The notes under the pieces were generated by a model, which made no database searches, had not been told where the DNA came from, and saw only the letters and a program-made list of their open reading frames with translations. DNA of 55,144 bases from an uncultured Bacteroidota bacterium (lineage in GTDB: Bacteria; Bacteroidota; Bacteroidia; Chitinophagales; Chitinophagaceae). The stretch covers positions 1 to 55,144 of the forward strand of contig CAIJLK010000242.1 of assembly GCA_903821465.1 (NCBI GenBank), in the 5' to 3' direction. This document shows positions 1 to 10,174 of the stretch, piece after piece. A program made the position numbers and the translations under genes. Within the stretch, counting starts at the first letter, position 1; every line of letters starts with the position of its first letter.

Positions 1-1
1 T

Positions 2-829
2 GCTTCTGGATTTCAAGCAGAAAAATGTTTGCAGGATACCATGACAAAATACAAAGGAAAATATATCCTTTGCGTTGAAGGCAGTGTTCCAATGGGAGCA
101 GATGGCGTTTATTGTATGATTGGTGGTAAGACCTCACTCCAAATTTTGGAAGAGGCAGCTGAGAATGCTCAAGCAATTATTGCTTGGGGTAGTTGCGCTA
201 GCAACGGTTGTGTTCAATCAGCCAAACCAAATCCTACTAAAGCAACACCAATACATAAATTAGTAAAAGGCAAAACAGTTATTAAAGTACCAGGATGCCC
301 TCCAATTGGTGAAGTAATGGCAGGTGTAATTGTACACTTACTTACTTTCGGACGTATACCTGAATTAGATAAATTAAATCGCCCTAAAGCATTTTACAGC
401 AAGCGTGTTCACGATACTTGTTATCGTCGTCCATTCTATGATGCAGGATTGTATGTAGAATCCTTCGATGATGAAAACGCAAGAAAAGGCTATTGTTTAT
501 ACAAAGTTGGTTGTAAAGGACCTTCTACCTATAATGCATGTGGTGTGATGAAATGGAATAATGGAACAAGTTTCCCTATCCAATCTGGTCACCCTTGTAT
601 TGGTTGTAGTGAAGAGAACTATTGGGATAATGGCAGACTATATGAAAGAGGTTCTTCTTTTGCAGGATTTGGTATTGAAGCCAATGCCGACAATGTTGGA
701 AAAGTTGCATTGGGTGTAACAGCAGCTGCTTTAGCGGGACATGCTGTAATGACCAATGTACGCAAGAAGAAACTGATTCTTGGCCTTGAGGAAGAAGGCA
801 AACAAAGCGAACATGAATTAAAATCTTAA
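2..829 (+). CDS. [NiFe] hydrogenase small subunit (5' truncated by window edge)
   Basis: Frame is open from base 2 ([27 protein letters not shown]), so the TTG at 29 is not the real start. FeS-ligand motifs [29 protein letters not shown]-terminal hydrophobic anchor. Followed by the large subunit. Confidence 0.95.
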   Translation, partial: ASGFQAEKCLQDTMTKYKGKYILCVEGSVPMGADGVYCMIGGKTSLQILEEAAENAQAIIAWGSCASNGCVQSAKPNPTKATPIHKLVKGKTVIKVPGCPPIGEVMAGVIVHLLTFGRIPELDKLNRPKAFYSKRVHDTCYRRPFYDAGLYVESFDDENARKGYCLYKVGCKGPSTYNACGVMKWNNGTSFPIQSGHPCIGCSEENYWDNGRLYERGSSFAGFGIEANADNVGKVALGVTAAALAGHAVMTNVRKKKLILGLEEEGKQSEHELKS

Positions 830-854
830 TAAACTAATTATACAAATACATTGT

Positions 855-2579
855 ATGAGTAAGAGAATAGTTGTAGACCCAATTACCAGAATAGAAGGAC
901 ACCTGCGCATTGAAGCAGATATCGAAAATGGTAAAATCAAAGACGCTTTTAGCAGCGGTACCATGGTGCGTTTGCTAGAAGAAATTTTAAAAGGCCGTGA
1001 TCCAAGAGACGCATGGGCTTTTGTAGGAAGGGTTTGTGGCGTATGTACCTCCACACACTCATTGGCATCTGTACGTTGTGTAGAAGATGCTTTAGGAATT
1101 AATGTTCCAGCTAATGCTGAATTAGTTAGAAACATTATGTTCTGTTCATTATATATGCATGATCACGTAGTGCATTTTTATCATTTGCATGCGATGGACT
1201 GGGTAGATGTGGTAAATGCCCTGCAAGCAGATCCTAAGAAAACATCTGAATTGGCTCAAAGTATTTCAAAATGGCCAAAGAGTTCTCCTGGTTATTTCAG
1301 CGATATTCAAACACGCGTTAAAAAATTTGTAGCGAGTGGTCAGCTAGGAATATTTGCGAATGGCTATTGGGGTCACCCTGCTTACAAATTACCTGCTGAA
1401 GTTAATTTGATTGGACTTGCACACTATTTAGAAGCATTAGAATGGCAGAAAGAAATTGTAAAGGTACACGCGATCTTCGGCGGTAAGAATCCACACCCTA
1501 ACTATTTGGTAGGCGGTATGGCTTGTTCCATTGGAATTGATGATGTAAGTGGTATTAATGCAGAAAGATTAGCAGAAGTAGAACAGTTATTGAAACAAGG
1601 TAAAGAGTTCATTGAGCAAGTATATATTCCTGATTTAATGGCTATTGCTTCATTCTATAAGGACTGGGGTGCAATTGGTGGCGGATTAGGAAACTACCTG
1701 GTTTATGGTGATTTACCAACAAATGGCATTAAGGATGCAAAAGGATATAAATTCCCTGCAGGTGCTATCTTAAACAAAGATGTTAGCAAAGTTCACGAAG
1801 TGGATTTACGTAAAGACGATGAGGTTCAAGAATTTATTACCAACTCTTGGTATGAGTATAAAGGTGGTAATGATGTTGGATTGCATCCTTGGAAAGGGGA
1901 AACCAGTATTAAATACTCAGGTCCAAAACCTCCATTCCAAAACTTAAATACCAAAGAGAAATATAGTTACCTCAAAACTCCAAGATGGAAAGGTCATGCA
2001 ATGGAAGTGGGACCACTTTCTCGTATGTTAGTGGGTTATGCAAGTGGTAGACCAGAATTCAAAGAGGTAGTTGATAAGGCATTGAAAGATCTGAATGTTC
2101 CAATTACTGCATTATTCTCAACATTGGGAAGAACTGCTGCTCGTGGATTGGAAAGTTTATTAACTGCACAATGGTCTTTAGAGTTCTTTGACCAATTGAT
2201 CGCCAACATTAAGAAGGGTGATGTTAAGATGGCAGAGATGACCAATTTTGATCCATCAACTTGGGAAAAACACAGTTTTGGTGTGGGACATTCAGAGGCG
2301 CCTCGTGGAGCGCTGGCACACTGGATTAATATTGATGATCAGAAAATTTCGAATTATCAATTGGTCGTTCCAACAACATGGAATGCTTCTCCAAGAGATA
2401 GTAAGGGACAATTATCTGCTTATGAATCATCATTGATCGATACACCGGTTGCTAACGAACAACAACCTTTAGAAATTCTACGTACCATTCATAGTTTCGA
2501 CCCTTGTATGGCATGTAGTGTACACTTATATGATGAAGATGGTAAAACTATCAGCAGAATTAGTGTAGTGGGTGAATAG
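855..2579 (+). CDS. [NiFe] hydrogenase large subunit
   Basis: N-terminal RVCGVCTSTH and C-terminal DPCMACSVH Ni-ligand motifs, with a 16-aa C-terminal extension expected to be cleaved. Confidence 0.96.
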   Translation: MSKRIVVDPITRIEGHLRIEADIENGKIKDAFSSGTMVRLLEEILKGRDPRDAWAFVGRVCGVCTSTHSLASVRCVEDALGINVPANAELVRNIMFCSLYMHDHVVHFYHLHAMDWVDVVNALQADPKKTSELAQSISKWPKSSPGYFSDIQTRVKKFVASGQLGIFANGYWGHPAYKLPAEVNLIGLAHYLEALEWQKEIVKVHAIFGGKNPHPNYLVGGMACSIGIDDVSGINAERLAEVEQLLKQGKEFIEQVYIPDLMAIASFYKDWGAIGGGLGNYLVYGDLPTNGIKDAKGYKFPAGAILNKDVSKVHEVDLRKDDEVQEFITNSWYEYKGGNDVGLHPWKGETSIKYSGPKPPFQNLNTKEKYSYLKTPRWKGHAMEVGPLSRMLVGYASGRPEFKEVVDKALKDLNVPITALFSTLGRTAARGLESLLTAQWSLEFFDQLIANIKKGDVKMAEMTNFDPSTWEKHSFGVGHSEAPRGALAHWINIDDQKISNYQLVVPTTWNASPRDSKGQLSAYESSLIDTPVANEQQPLEILRTIHSFDPCMACSVHLYDEDGKTISRISVVGE

Positions 2580-2604
2580 TTCATTAACAATTAAAAATTA
2601 ACGG

Positions 2605-3339
2605 ATGAAAACTAAATTTTTGCATATTCATCGGTTGCGTCGTGTATATGTTTGGGAATTGCCAGTGCGATATTACCATTGGTTAAATGCCCTTGCGATT
2701 ATAGTACTGATTTTAACCGGTTTCTTTATTGCCAATCCTTTGGCGATACAAAGTCACCAAGAAGCAACCAACCAATTTACAATGGGTTGGGTACGTCTGA
2801 TACATTTTATCGCATCATATATTTTCTTTTTTAATTTTCTGTTTAGAATTTATTGGGGTTTTGTTGGAAATAAATATGCGAACTGGAAACAGTTCATACC
2901 AACTTCCAAAAAGTTCTTCAAAGAAATGTGGCATGTCTTTAAAATTGACATACTCATGATGCGTGGAAAAGAACATATTAGCATTGGCCACAACGCTATG
3001 GCAGGATTTATTTATTTTTTAACTTTCTTCGCTTTCCTTATACAATGCTTAACAGGATTTGGATTGTATGCTTCAATGGGTACATGGTGGCTTCCAAAAA
3101 TGTTTGCTTTTGTACCTGCTATTCTAGGCGGTGATATTCTAACAAGATCTATTCACCATTGGGCAATGTGGTTCTTTATTTTATTTGCAGTAATCCATGT
3201 ATACCTTGTGTTCTATCACGATTATGTGGAAGGACGTGGTGAAATTAGTAGCATGGGTGGCGGTTGGAAATTTATTGAAGAAGACGTATTTCAGAATGAA
3301 GAACACCACACTCCAAATGAGCCAAAAAGTAAAGCATGA
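2605..3339 (+). CDS. Ni/Fe-hydrogenase b-type cytochrome subunit
   Basis: Multi-TM protein with spaced His residues (YHWLNA, HFIAS, HHWAMWFFILFAVIHVYLVFYHDYVEGRGE), in operon with the large subunit. Confidence 0.9.
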   Translation: MKTKFLHIHRLRRVYVWELPVRYYHWLNALAIIVLILTGFFIANPLAIQSHQEATNQFTMGWVRLIHFIASYIFFFNFLFRIYWGFVGNKYANWKQFIPTSKKFFKEMWHVFKIDILMMRGKEHISIGHNAMAGFIYFLTFFAFLIQCLTGFGLYASMGTWWLPKMFAFVPAILGGDILTRSIHHWAMWFFILFAVIHVYLVFYHDYVEGRGEISSMGGGWKFIEEDVFQNEEHHTPNEPKSKA

Positions 3340-3818
3340 TAAAAATGTCTGAACTATTGATTTTGGGAATTGGTAACTACCTGATGGGTGATGAAGGGGT
3401 GGGAGTGCAAACAGCTCTTGCTTTACAGAAATTACCCATTGCAGGTACTATTGATGTGGTTGATGGAGGAACTGGTGGATTTCATTTATTAGAGTTCTTT
3501 GAAGTGCACAAAAAAGTTATTCTGATTGATGCCACTCTAGATGATAATGAACCAGGAACTATCCGACTCATCAAGCCCCGTTTTGCCAAAGACTTTCCAA
3601 GAGCCATGAGTACGCATGATATTGGGTTGCGCGACATGGTTAATGCTTTGCAGTTAATGGATAAAATGCCTGATATTTATTTGTTTGTGGTAAGTATTGA
3701 ATCAATACAACAGCAGGGCATTGAACTTACAGAAGCTATCGAGAAAGCCATACCAGTTCTTATTGAGAAAGTTATTGAACTAGCTAATCAGTTGCAAGAA
3801 AGCACAGTGTTAGTGTAG
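3336..3818 (+). CDS. Hydrogenase maturation protease (HyaD/HybD family)
   Basis: LGIGNYLMGDEGVGV N-terminus, VDGGTGG, STHDIGL; 4-nt overlap with the cytochrome gene. Confidence 0.93.
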   Translation: MIKMSELLILGIGNYLMGDEGVGVQTALALQKLPIAGTIDVVDGGTGGFHLLEFFEVHKKVILIDATLDDNEPGTIRLIKPRFAKDFPRAMSTHDIGLRDMVNALQLMDKMPDIYLFVVSIESIQQQGIELTEAIEKAIPVLIEKVIELANQLQESTVLV

Positions 3819-3840
3819 CATAACAATTACTCAATTTAAT

Positions 3841-3881
3841 AAAAGCTTCATCTTTTCTTCGGAACAGGATGAAGCTTTTTT
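3841..3881 (+). terminator. Rho-independent terminator after the hydrogenase operon
   Basis: AAAAGCTTCATC ... GATGAAGCTTTTTT inverted repeat with T tract, 22 nt after the protease stop. Confidence 0.85.
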
Positions 3882-3935
3882 AATGCTTATAACTCGACAT
3901 GAGTATCTTTGAGTTTGTTCATTAAACTTTAATAC

Positions 3936-4616
3936 TTGCATCCTCTAGATAATCCAATATGGCATGCGCTGCAAAGCGTAGATAAAAATAAGAATCAAGG
4001 CGACGAAGAAAGCCTGTTCTTTTTTCCCGAAATTTCGCCCTTTGTTGGGCTGAAAGATTGGGATTCCTCCTCTTTACAAAAACTATTTGACATTCTACCT
4101 GCAGGAAGAACGCTGTCTACTTTAATTGCCAATCCATTTGTTTTAAATGATCAATGGGAACTTATATTCTCTTTGACACTTTTTCAAATGGTTTGCACCC
4201 AACAAAAGACATTTAAGTCATCTGACCTGCCATTGGAACCGCTAAGCGACGAGCATATACCCCAAATGATAGATCTTACTGCATTAACAAAGCCGGGTCC
4301 ATTTGTGCAACGAACAATTGATTTTGGCAATTATTTTGGCGTTTTTGAAAATGATCAATTAGTGGCGATGGCAGGAGAGCGCCTACATCTGGCTGACTAT
4401 ACAGAAGTTAGCGCGGTATGCACCCATCCAGCGTATCTAGGAAAGGGATATGCGGTGGCTTTAGTGCATTATCTAACCGAACAAATTCTGGCTACAGGGA
4501 AGACCGCTTTTTTACATGTGCGGCAGGATAATGAACGTGCCATTCAATTATATCAGGGACTCGGGTATGAAATAAGGACAGAAATGTATTTTGCTGTTAT
4601 AAAGCCAAAGAAATAA
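3936..4616 (+). CDS. GNAT family N-acetyltransferase (FR47-like)
   Basis: VSAVCTHPAYLGKGYAVALVHYL acetyl-CoA binding motif and VRQDNERAIQLYQGLGYEIR; TTG start used by the ORF call. Confidence 0.85.
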   Translation: MHPLDNPIWHALQSVDKNKNQGDEESLFFFPEISPFVGLKDWDSSSLQKLFDILPAGRTLSTLIANPFVLNDQWELIFSLTLFQMVCTQQKTFKSSDLPLEPLSDEHIPQMIDLTALTKPGPFVQRTIDFGNYFGVFENDQLVAMAGERLHLADYTEVSAVCTHPAYLGKGYAVALVHYLTEQILATGKTAFLHVRQDNERAIQLYQGLGYEIRTEMYFAVIKPKK

Positions 4617-4695
4617 AACTTTGTGCTTAAATTCGTAAAAGTTGTAAAGATGCGGGAGATTAGACGCATAAAAGTATAAGCCTTCAATTATTAAA

Positions 4696-5229
4696 ATGAC
4701 CCGCATTTATCAAATTATAGCTTTTTTTCTACTATTGGGAATACAAAATGTATCTGCGCAAAGAGACGCAAAGTATCCCACGCCATCTGGAAATATCAAT
4801 GAACTTTTTTTTATTCAAAGAGATCCCAATATTAATACGCTGATTTATGAGTTGAATATGAATAAAGGGGGATTGATAGAGGATGAGCCAGTTCATGTTT
4901 ATTGGATTCGTTACGCAGATAAAGGGCAGAAAGAAGAGCTCAATTATATACAAAGAAATTTTGCATATGGTGTAAAATCGAAATTAATAAGCAAGGATAA
5001 TTATGAAATACGTTTTGTTTCTTACAAAAAGAAACAGATGGTTTTGAAAAAATCTGCAGATAATAATTTTTATATTTTTACCGACATTAACAAAAAGCAG
5101 GCCATTTTAAAACAGGTTTTCATTCGGGTTAATGGAGGTTCTTTTTGGGTTCCCAATATTGAGTATGTTGAATTAAAAGGGATAGACCCAACTACTGGAG
5201 TAGAAGTAGTTGAAAGAATGAAGATTTAA
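4696..5229 (+). CDS. DUF4833-like secreted protein
   Basis: Signal peptide; FFIQRDPNINTLIYELN ... EPVHVYWIRYADKGQKEELN matches my recollection of DUF4833. Confidence 0.65.
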   Translation: MTRIYQIIAFFLLLGIQNVSAQRDAKYPTPSGNINELFFIQRDPNINTLIYELNMNKGGLIEDEPVHVYWIRYADKGQKEELNYIQRNFAYGVKSKLISKDNYEIRFVSYKKKQMVLKKSADNNFYIFTDINKKQAILKQVFIRVNGGSFWVPNIEYVELKGIDPTTGVEVVERMKI

Positions 5230-6148
5230 ACTTTCTAAATAGATTAATAAGGAAAGGCAATCTATTGATTCTAATATGAAAATAGGGTTGGTTTTTTGGG
5301 TGAAAACTTTCATAAAACGTTTGAATGCCCTTTCGTTCAGAACCTTCAAAATCAAATAATATCAGTTCTTCTGAAAACTCTTGTATAATCTGATCTAGTA
5401 GATAATGATTTGCTGCAATGATTCTTCCTTGATTATTCGTGGCATTCATAATAAGATATAATCTTGTCTTACTTTTTAAGAGTAAAGCAGTTGAGCGTAT
5501 ATCTAAATCCGATTCTGAATAGGCTGTTCTTGTTATGCAATTACCTGATTTTGAAAAGGCTAAACATGCTTCTTGAATTCGCGAAAAGTCTGAGTCTTTG
5601 TAATTGGGGAATCGATCTTGGTAATGACTTTTAAATTCCTGAATAGACTTCTCAACCGATAAATCATTCGAATATTTTAGTGTGTGTTTTTTTGATTTGA
5701 GTAAGTTCTTGATCAGGTCATTCGAATAGGTTGCATAGATTTCAGGGTAGTTATTATTCAGATCAATTATGAAATTTGTTTTTTCTATGTAAGTTATATT
5801 CTCAAGTATTTCTCTGTTTGCATAGTTCAAAAATAGGTCCCCAAATTTTGCAAATTCATTGACGGTTTTCCAGATTTCTTGAATTGGTAAATTCACGAGG
5901 TTGCCAAAAAAACCAAGCTGCTGAATAAAAGCCGGTGCATAGAAATATTTGATTCCAAATTTTTTACGCCATGGAAGAGGTAGAATAGTTTCATAATCGC
6001 CTATAATTAAGGCGGACCAGTTATCGCATATTTGATTTAGGAAGTGGTAGTTGGCGTAGATTAATTCGTTCGAGCTGTTTTCTAAACAATTATTCCATTT
6101 TATAGGATTGATCTTTGCCGAATTCAATATCTGAGTTTGTTTTACCAT
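5192..6148 (-). CDS. Hypothetical protein, possibly GNAT/FemAB-like transferase, in EPS region
   Basis: 318-aa ORF with FemAB-like layout (LPLPWRKKFGIKYFYAPAFIQQLGFFG); located next to sugar transferase. Confidence 0.5.
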   Translation of the reverse strand: MVKQTQILNSAKINPIKWNNCLENSSNELIYANYHFLNQICDNWSALIIGDYETILPLPWRKKFGIKYFYAPAFIQQLGFFGNLVNLPIQEIWKTVNEFAKFGDLFLNYANREILENITYIEKTNFIIDLNNNYPEIYATYSNDLIKNLLKSKKHTLKYSNDLSVEKSIQEFKSHYQDRFPNYKDSDFSRIQEACLAFSKSGNCITRTAYSESDLDIRSTALLLKSKTRLYLIMNATNNQGRIIAANHYLLDQIIQEFSEELILFDFEGSERKGIQTFYESFHPKNQPYFHIRINRLPFLINLFRKFKSSFFQLLLLQ

Positions 6149-6175
6149 ACTGGCTCTATATAATTCTTTAATAAC

Positions 6176-7567
6176 CTATTTCCCTTTTCCAGATATAACA
6201 ATACGAATTGTGTGCATCATTATTTTGAAGTCGAGTAATAATGATATGTTCTCAATATACATGAGGTCGTATTTCATTCTTTCGATCATTTCTTGAACAG
6301 AAGAAGCGTATCCAAATTGGATCATTCCCCAGGAGGTAAGTCCGGGTTTTACTTTTAACAGGTACCGATAATAAGGTGCTGTTTTTAAGATATAATCGAT
6401 GTAAATTCTTCGCTCGGGCCTTGGTCCAACAAAACTCATATTTCCAATTAAAATGTTCCATAGTTGTGGCAATTCATCAATTCTCCATTTGCGCATAAAC
6501 TTGCCCCATTTTGTGATTCGTAAATCGTAGTCTGAAGAAAGTGAGGGTCCGTCTTGTTCAGCATGGTCGTACATGCTTCTGAATTTGTAAATAACAAACA
6601 GTTTCCCTTTAAGTCCAACCCTTACTTGTGAATAGATGATATTGCCTGGAGAAGAGTACTTTGTGATAATGGCAACTAATAATAAAAGGGGACTTAAAAA
6701 AAGCAAGTTAAATATGGAGAATCCAATATCGAAAAGCCTTTTAATATTCTTTTGCCAATAAGGAAGTAGTTCGATTTCTAAGTCAATCAATGTGGCTCCA
6801 AAAACATTATTAGTTTTAACTGATCCCGAAATTATATCAATCATACTAGGTGCAATTTTGATATGCACTTCCTTTTCAATTAAAGCATTTATGATATTTT
6901 CTGCTTCTTGATATTGTTTCTTATCAACGGAGAGAATTACCTGGTCAATTTTTTTCTTGTCGATTACTTCATCTATTTCATCTACTGTTCCCAAACAATT
7001 TAGATATTTACTTAGGCCATTTTTAGAGTCATCTTTTGAAGTCAAATAACCAACTGGTTTGAGTCCTAGATAAGAAAAGTTCTTGATTAATTCTTTATAA
7101 ATACTTACCGCATTCGAATTATTGCCAATGAATAGGGTGTTAAAATAGACACGTTGTTTGATAATGTCCCTTTTTACTTTTTCTAGTATCAATGCTCTTC
7201 CAATAAAAATTATAGAAAATTGAATAAGAAGATAAAGGCTAAGTATTGCTAGATTATTATTTGGAAAATTAATCATCCAAATAATGAGAATAAACAAAGA
7301 TGTGTTGATAATGGTATCTGTTAATTCATTCAATCTCGATTTTTGATAAAGCGATTTCTGGTAACTACCTAATAATAAATACCATAAAAGCCATAGCATT
7401 GGAATCAAAAAATAATCTTTTACTAATTCATTGGTTTGAATATTATCAAATGAAAGAAATGCAATTTGATTAGGCAGAGAAATTCGCCGAAATAGTAGCC
7501 AACTGATTAATGAAAATACATAATCGCTGAGGGCATAAATTGCGCTATTCCTGAGTTTTTTTTGCAT
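6176..7567 (-). CDS. Exopolysaccharide biosynthesis polyprenyl glycosylphosphotransferase (WcaJ-type priming enzyme)
   Basis: N-terminal TM bundle plus bacterial sugar transferase domain: RVGLKGKLFVIYKFRSM, DELPQLWNILIGNMSFVGPRPE, KPGLTSWG. Confidence 0.93.
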   Translation of the reverse strand: MQKKLRNSAIYALSDYVFSLISWLLFRRISLPNQIAFLSFDNIQTNELVKDYFLIPMLWLLWYLLLGSYQKSLYQKSRLNELTDTIINTSLFILIIWMINFPNNNLAILSLYLLIQFSIIFIGRALILEKVKRDIIKQRVYFNTLFIGNNSNAVSIYKELIKNFSYLGLKPVGYLTSKDDSKNGLSKYLNCLGTVDEIDEVIDKKKIDQVILSVDKKQYQEAENIINALIEKEVHIKIAPSMIDIISGSVKTNNVFGATLIDLEIELLPYWQKNIKRLFDIGFSIFNLLFLSPLLLLVAIITKYSSPGNIIYSQVRVGLKGKLFVIYKFRSMYDHAEQDGPSLSSDYDLRITKWGKFMRKWRIDELPQLWNILIGNMSFVGPRPERRIYIDYILKTAPYYRYLLKVKPGLTSWGMIQFGYASSVQEMIERMKYDLMYIENISLLLDFKIMMHTIRIVISGKGK

Positions 7568-7571
7568 TCAG

Positions 7572-8546
7572 TTAAACTAGTATACTGGTGCTATTAATTT
7601 TTTCAAGTATCTGATGAGCTACTTCCAGTGCTAGGAATCCATCGATTTCACTTACTATGGTTGGCGTATTATTTTCAATGGCAGCTACAAAAGCTTCCAA
7701 TTCTAGTTTAATTGCATTTTGTGGAATAATTGAGGGGTTGGCAATGGCGATTGTCTTTTTCCCATTTTGGGTTTCAATGTCAAAAGAAAATACATTGGTA
7801 TCCTCGGGTTGTTTCAGTTTTATAATCTCTGTCTTTTTTTCAAGAAAATCAATCCCTATATAAGAATTAGGTTGAAAAAGGCGCATTTTGCGCATTTTCT
7901 TCATACTGATACGGCTACTAGTTAAATTGGCCACACATCCATTATTAAATTCAATTCTTACGTTAGCAATATCAGGCGTATCGGTCATTACTGCCACACC
8001 ACTTGCTGAAATATGTTTGACATCGCTTTTTACTAAGCTTAAAATGATGTCGATATCGTGGATCATTAAATCTAAGATCACACTAACTTCTGTACCTCTT
8101 GGATTAAATTGTGCTAAACGATGAACTTCTATGAACATAGGGTTGAGGTTCATATCTTTCAACGCCAAGAAAGCAGGGTTGAACCTTTCAACGTGGCCTA
8201 CCTGCATTTTAACGTTCGCCTCCCTGACCATATTTACAATATCTTTTCCTTCTTGAATAGTATTCGCCAGAGGCTTTTCAACAAATACATGTTTCCCTTT
8301 TCTGATAGCCTGCATACAAACGGCAAAATGCTGATCTGTTGGGGTAATAACGTCAATTATATCACAGGCGTCCATTAACTTTTCCTCATCCATATAACGC
8401 TTAAGTCCATATTGCTCAATAACTAAATTTGCATTGTCATTGTTGGGGTCGAAAAATCCCACCAATTTAACCCCTTCTATTTCTTTCCAGTTATTGAGGT
8501 GGAATTTTCCTAAATGACCAACTCCAAAAACGCCTACTTTAAGCAT
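7572..8546 (-). CDS. Gfo/Idh/MocA family oxidoreductase
   Basis: GVGHLGKFHLNNW Rossmann motif, VFVEKPLANT, VGHVERFNPA. Confidence 0.92.
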   Translation of the reverse strand: MLKVGVFGVGHLGKFHLNNWKEIEGVKLVGFFDPNNDNANLVIEQYGLKRYMDEEKLMDACDIIDVITPTDQHFAVCMQAIRKGKHVFVEKPLANTIQEGKDIVNMVREANVKMQVGHVERFNPAFLALKDMNLNPMFIEVHRLAQFNPRGTEVSVILDLMIHDIDIILSLVKSDVKHISASGVAVMTDTPDIANVRIEFNNGCVANLTSSRISMKKMRKMRLFQPNSYIGIDFLEKKTEIIKLKQPEDTNVFSFDIETQNGKKTIAIANPSIIPQNAIKLELEAFVAAIENNTPTIVSEIDGFLALEVAHQILEKINSTSILV

Positions 8547-8630
8547 ATCCTTTCCATTTTTAATAACGATAAAGATAGTTATTCAAATGGGCTAAAAGGG
8601 GAATGTTTTGAAGATGTGGATAGATTCGTT

Positions 8631-8761
8631 ATTTCCAAAACGGGAATATTTCGTTCAATTTTAATTATTTTCCCAAATATGGAAAATGTCTTATATTTAT
8701 AAAAAGATCATTTCTTTTCCGAAAATGATACATTTTTTAGGTTATAGCATGTTATCATGCT
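8631..8761. promoter_or_regulatory. Cluster of inverted repeats in the divergent intergenic region
   Basis: ATTTTCC-CAAATAT-GGAAAAT (8667-8687), TTCC-AAAACG-GGAA nearby at about 8633, ATCATTT...AAATGAT around 8707-8729, AGCATG-TTAT-CATGCT (8746-8761). Confidence 0.35.
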
Positions 8762-8800
8762 TGTAAATTGAAGGGTTCATTCGGATATTAAAATAGTGTC

Positions 8801-10162
8801 ATGAAGGCTAACCGAATTTTTAAAATTTACATTCTAGAGGATGATCGATGGTATGGGGCGATGCTTGAGCATCATCTTTCTTTAAATCCTAATTATCAGG
8901 TTAGCAAATTTGAAAACGAACAAGCGTTTTTCAAAGCTATGATCGATGTGCCAGATATTGTAACCTTAGACTACTCTTTGACGGATATGGATGGGAGTCA
9001 GGTTTTGAAAAAAATACAGCAGATAAGCCCTCAAACAGAAGTGATTATTATTTCAGGCCAAGAAGATATTGCTACAGCGGTTAATTTATTAAAGACCGGT
9101 GCGTTTGATTATATCGTAAAGGATGAAGATACCCTCAATCGTTTATGGAAAGTTTTATTGCATTTACAGGAGATCAAAAACCTGAGAAAAGAAGTTGAAG
9201 ATCTGAAAAGTGAACTAAAAAAGAAATACGATTTTTCTAAAATCATAATTGGTCAGAGTGATGCCATCAAGCGGGTTTTTTCTCTAATTGAAAAAGCTAC
9301 GCAAACAAATATCACTGTGTCATTGAAAGGTGAAACAGGTACAGGAAAAGAGATGGTGGCAAAAGCGATTCATTATAATTCAGTCCGCCAAAAATTTCCA
9401 TTTATCGCTATAAATGTTGCCGCAATTCCAAAAGATCTCTTGGAAAGTGAATTATTTGGTCACGAAAAAGGGGCATTTACAGGAGCTTCTGATAAAAGAA
9501 TCGGCAAGTTTGAGGAAGCAAATAAAGGAACCATTTTTTTAGATGAAATTGGCGAGATGGACCCTTTGTTGCAGACTAAATTGTTAAGGGTTTTGCAAGA
9601 AAGAGAGATTACAAGAATAGGAGGAAATGCGGTGATTCCTATTGATATAAGAATTATTGTTGCTACGCATAAAAATTTACTGGAAGAAGTGAAAGCTAAA
9701 CGATTCCGCGACGATCTGTATTATCGATTATTAGGACTTCCTATTGAATTGCCCCCATTAAGAGAAAGAGATAACGACATTTTGATTCTTGCAAAATATT
9801 TTATCAATAGTTTCTGTACTGACAATATGCTTCCTATTAAATCTTTTTCCCCAGAATCCCTACAGCGCCTTCGTTCTTACCACTTTCCGGGGAATGTTCG
9901 TGAATTAAAATCGGTAGTTGAATTGGCGATTGTCATGTCAGACGGAGAGCAGATTGAAGCAAAAGATATTAATTTAGAGGTGTCAGAAAGTACTGCTAGT
10001 TTGTTGATGCAAGAGAAAACTTTGCGAGATTATGAGTTGATGATTATTCAACATTTTATGGAGAAGTATGATAATGATGTTTTAATTGTTGCAAAAAAAT
10101 TAGATGTTGGTAAGTCAACCATTTATAGAATGATTCAAAATGGCGACCTTAAACAAAAGTAA
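8801..10162 (+). CDS. Sigma-54-dependent response regulator (NtrC family: REC-AAA+-HTH)
   Basis: Receiver (DIVTLDYSLTDMDG), Walker A GETGTGKE, GAFTGA loop (HEKGAFTGASDKR), C-terminal HTH (VAKKLDVGKSTIYRMI). Confidence 0.95.
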   Translation: MKANRIFKIYILEDDRWYGAMLEHHLSLNPNYQVSKFENEQAFFKAMIDVPDIVTLDYSLTDMDGSQVLKKIQQISPQTEVIIISGQEDIATAVNLLKTGAFDYIVKDEDTLNRLWKVLLHLQEIKNLRKEVEDLKSELKKKYDFSKIIIGQSDAIKRVFSLIEKATQTNITVSLKGETGTGKEMVAKAIHYNSVRQKFPFIAINVAAIPKDLLESELFGHEKGAFTGASDKRIGKFEEANKGTIFLDEIGEMDPLLQTKLLRVLQEREITRIGGNAVIPIDIRIIVATHKNLLEEVKAKRFRDDLYYRLLGLPIELPPLRERDNDILILAKYFINSFCTDNMLPIKSFSPESLQRLRSYHFPGNVRELKSVVELAIVMSDGEQIEAKDINLEVSESTASLLMQEKTLRDYELMIIQHFMEKYDNDVLIVAKKLDVGKSTIYRMIQNGDLKQK

Positions 10163-10174
10163 ATAGTTCAAAAA

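Noticed and set aside
818-1135. 105-aa minus-strand ORF inside the hydrogenase large subunit, and other antisense ORFs such as 36771-37052, 43350-43562, 12484-12816
   Set aside because: Opposite or out of frame to strongly supported genes; compositionally shadow ORFs.
7657-8702. Chain of plus-strand ORFs (7657-7863, 7888-8124, 8121-8378, 8514-8702)
   Set aside because: Antisense shadows of the Gfo/Idh/MocA gene, or AT-rich intergenic; no protein-like motifs.
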